Notes under the pieces: model-generated
What the model was told of the DNA's origin: nothing
What the model saw: the letters and a program-made list of their open reading frames with translations, nothing else
The model's database searches: none
Source: DASPKW01 sp038244055
Lineage (GTDB): Bacteria; Planctomycetota; Phycisphaerae; Tepidisphaerales; Tepidisphaeraceae
Assembly: GCA_038244055.1 (NCBI GenBank)
Contig: JBBRTW010000382.1
Span: 1-7,282 of the forward strand
DNA length: 7,282 nucleotides
Direction of reading: 5' to 3'
Part shown: positions 5,747 through 7,282 of the stretch, in pieces
Layout of the letters: each line of letters begins with the position of its first letter
Position numbering within the stretch: the first letter of the stretch is position 1
Made by a program: the position numbers and the translations under genes

Positions 5747-7282
5747 ATGCAGCGTAATACATCTTACTTCAGCTCGACATTAAGGCGGTCGCTCTTGTCG
5801 ATGGTGACCGGGTGCATCATGGGATTGGGGTGCATGGCGGCCGGCGCGGCGGAGGCACCGGGCTCGGGCGGACGAGGGGCTTCATTCGCGCCCCTGCAGA
5901 CATTCCTGCAAACCCACTGCATCGAATGCCATGGGGAAAAGCAGCAGAAGGGTGATCTCTCCCTCCAGCCTTTCAACGATATCCCCTCCATCCTCAAGGG
6001 CCGAAAGATCTGGGATACGGTTCTCGATCGCGTGGAGGCGGGGGAGATGCCGCCGAAGAAGAAGGCCCGGCCGACTGATGCGGAGTTGACGTCGTTTTTA
6101 CATGCGGCTCACGCGATCTTCGATGAGGCGGACCGCACGGCGGTCCCCGATCCCGGGCGAGTCACGGTTCGGCGGCTGAATCGGGCGGAATACAACAACA
6201 CGATTCGCGATCTGGTGGGCGTTGATTTCGAGCCGGCCGCCGATTTTCCTTCGGATGATGTGGGGCATGGGTTCGACAATATGGGAGATGTGCTGTCGAT
6301 TTCGCCGGTGCTGATGGAGCGGTATCTGGCGGCGGCGGAGGGGGTGGCGCAGCGGGCGATACTGGTGGAGATTCCCAAGCCCACGCCGCGGCATATGTCC
6401 GGCAAATATCTCGAACCGGCGGGCGGGGGCGTGCCGCAGTCGCGGTATCGGCCGCTGACGAACAAGGGGCCGCTGAATACGCCATTTCGATTGGGGATCG
6501 ATGGGGAGTATGTGCTGCGGGCGCGGGTGTATGCGAAGCAGGCGGGGGAGGAGAAACTCAAGGCGGCGTGGACTTTGGATGGGAAGGAGATCGGGCCGAT
6601 CGAGGTGTCGGCCGATAGCGAGAAAACGGCGACGGTGGTGGAGCGGAAATTGACGCTGGAGCCGGGGGAGCATCGCTTTGGGATCACGCTGCTCAATCCA
6701 TCGGCGGCCGAGCCGAAGCGGACAATTTTTGTGGAGTATATCGAGGTGATCGGGCCGGCGGATGGTCGGCCGATGAGCCAGCGGAAACTGCTGGCGGTGG
6801 ATGCGAAACTTTCGCATGGGGAGCAGACGCGGCAGGTGATGATGCGCTTCGCGACCAGCGCGTTTCGCCGGCCGGCAACGAAGGAGGAAGTGGATCGACT
6901 GGCGGGGCTGGTGCAGCAGATGGAGGCGCGGGGGGAGAAATGGGAGGCGGGGATTCAACTGGCGATCCAGGCGATTTTGTCTTCGCCGAAGTTTTTGTTC
7001 CGGCTGGAGCTGGATGATCGGCCGGACTCGGCGGGGCCGCATGCGATCGATGAGTATCAACTGGCATCGCGGCTTTCCTATTTCCTCTGGAGCAGCATGC
7101 CGGATGAGGAGCTTTTCGCGCTGGCGGCGAAGAAGCAGCTCTCGGCCAACCTGGAGGCGCAGGTCGGCCGGATGCTGAAGGACCCCAAAAGCAGGGCAAT
7201 GGTGGACAACTTCGCGATGCAGTGGCTGCAATTGCGGAGGCTGCGGACGGTTGCGCCGGATACGAAGCTGTTCAACTTCGAC
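5747..7282 (+). CDS. exported planctomycete cytochrome c protein with DUF1587, DUF1595 and DUF1592 regions (3' end outside window)
   Basis: The frame runs 512 codons to the right edge without a stop. Using the ATG at 5747, the protein begins with a signal peptide (Arg13-Arg14, hydrophobic core, likely cut after AEA at 37). A planctomycete cytochrome c motif HCIECHGEKQQKGDLSLQPF follows (57-76), with C58, C61 and H62 as haem ligands. Next is a DUF1587-like block starting VTVRRLNRAEYNNTIRDLVG (about 139-160), a beta-rich segment that may bind carbohydrate (about 225-345), a DUF1595-like block with SAFRRPATKEEVDRL and ILSSPKFLFRLE (about 355-425), and the start of DUF1592 (IDEYQLASRLSYFLWSSMPD, from about 433). 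The family is exported, greatly expanded in Planctomycetota, and functionally unproven. In-frame starts at 5708, 5738 and 5801 are possible; 5801 would lose the basic n-region. Relatives usually precede a DUF1552 gene. Confidence 0.88.
   Translation, partial: MQRNTSYFSSTLRRSLLSMVTGCIMGLGCMAAGAAEAPGSGGRGASFAPLQTFLQTHCIECHGEKQQKGDLSLQPFNDIPSILKGRKIWDTVLDRVEAGEMPPKKKARPTDAELTSFLHAAHAIFDEADRTAVPDPGRVTVRRLNRAEYNNTIRDLVGVDFEPAADFPSDDVGHGFDNMGDVLSISPVLMERYLAAAEGVAQRAILVEIPKPTPRHMSGKYLEPAGGGVPQSRYRPLTNKGPLNTPFRLGIDGEYVLRARVYAKQAGEEKLKAAWTLDGKEIGPIEVSADSEKTATVVERKLTLEPGEHRFGITLLNPSAAEPKRTIFVEYIEVIGPADGRPMSQRKLLAVDAKLSHGEQTRQVMMRFATSAFRRPATKEEVDRLAGLVQQMEARGEKWEAGIQLAIQAILSSPKFLFRLELDDRPDSAGPHAIDEYQLASRLSYFLWSSMPDEELFALAAKKQLSANLEAQVGRMLKDPKSRAMVDNFAMQWLQLRRLRTVAPDTKLFNFD

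Noticed and set aside
5518..5757. 79-codon plus-strand frame before the cytochrome gene
   Set aside because: It has a GTG start without a ribosome binding site, no recognisable domain, and an overlap with the better-supported cytochrome start.
6098..7231. 377-codon open frame on the minus strand
   Set aside because: It lies fully antisense to the cytochrome/DUF1592 gene, whose plus-strand translation matches known motifs throughout. The minus frame is low-complexity Arg/Pro/Leu/His, as expected from complementing GCG/GGG/CGG-rich codons.

Overview
The window looks like chromosomal DNA of a high-GC bacterium of the Planctomycetota or a close relative. The best evidence is the gene at the right edge, a planctomycete-type cytochrome c protein with DUF1587, DUF1595 and DUF1592 regions. 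A PEP-CTERM-tagged sugar dehydrogenase and sparse Shine-Dalgarno sites fit that assignment. I see no rRNA, tRNA, CRISPR array, transposase or phage gene.

Layout from left to right. (1) Positions 3-743 (+): the 3' part of a gene fusing the C-terminus of a Sua5/YrdC tRNA threonylcarbamoyl-adenylate synthase to a complete low-molecular-weight phosphatase. (2) Positions 837-1292 (+): rpiB, ribose-5-phosphate isomerase B. The order Sua5, phosphatase, rpiB matches the ywlC-ywlE-ywlF (rpiB) neighbourhood of Bacillus. (3) Positions 1301-1560: a 260-bp element bounded by a perfect 30-bp inverted repeat, filling the gap between convergent rpiB and argF. (4) Positions 1566-3487 (-): argF and, upstream of it in transcription, argB. 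They are separated by a second inverted-repeat element (2496-2606) whose arms are built from heptamers. A good sigma-70-type promoter (TTGACA, 17 bp, TACACT) drives argB, and a perfect 16-bp palindrome lies just upstream of its -35 box. (5) Positions 3604-3959: non-coding divergent region. (6) Positions 3960-5441 (+): a secreted PQQ-type glucose/sorbosone dehydrogenase with a PEP-CTERM tail. (7) Positions 5442-5746: no convincing gene. (8) Positions 5747-7282 (+): the planctomycete cytochrome protein, cut by the right edge.

The left half is housekeeping: tRNA t6A modification, protein dephosphorylation, the pentose phosphate pathway, and steps 2 and 6 of arginine synthesis from glutamate. The right half is exported oxidative machinery. 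A secreted quinoprotein-like sugar dehydrogenase next to an exported c-type cytochrome protein could form an electron-transfer pair, but that is inferred from position only. The items most worth a second look are the two different inverted-repeat elements packed against gene ends on both sides of argF, the fused phosphatase with an arginine-phosphatase-like threonine, the Cys-to-Asp change in RpiB, and the palindrome at the argB promoter. I see no clear evidence of a wholly new multi-gene system.
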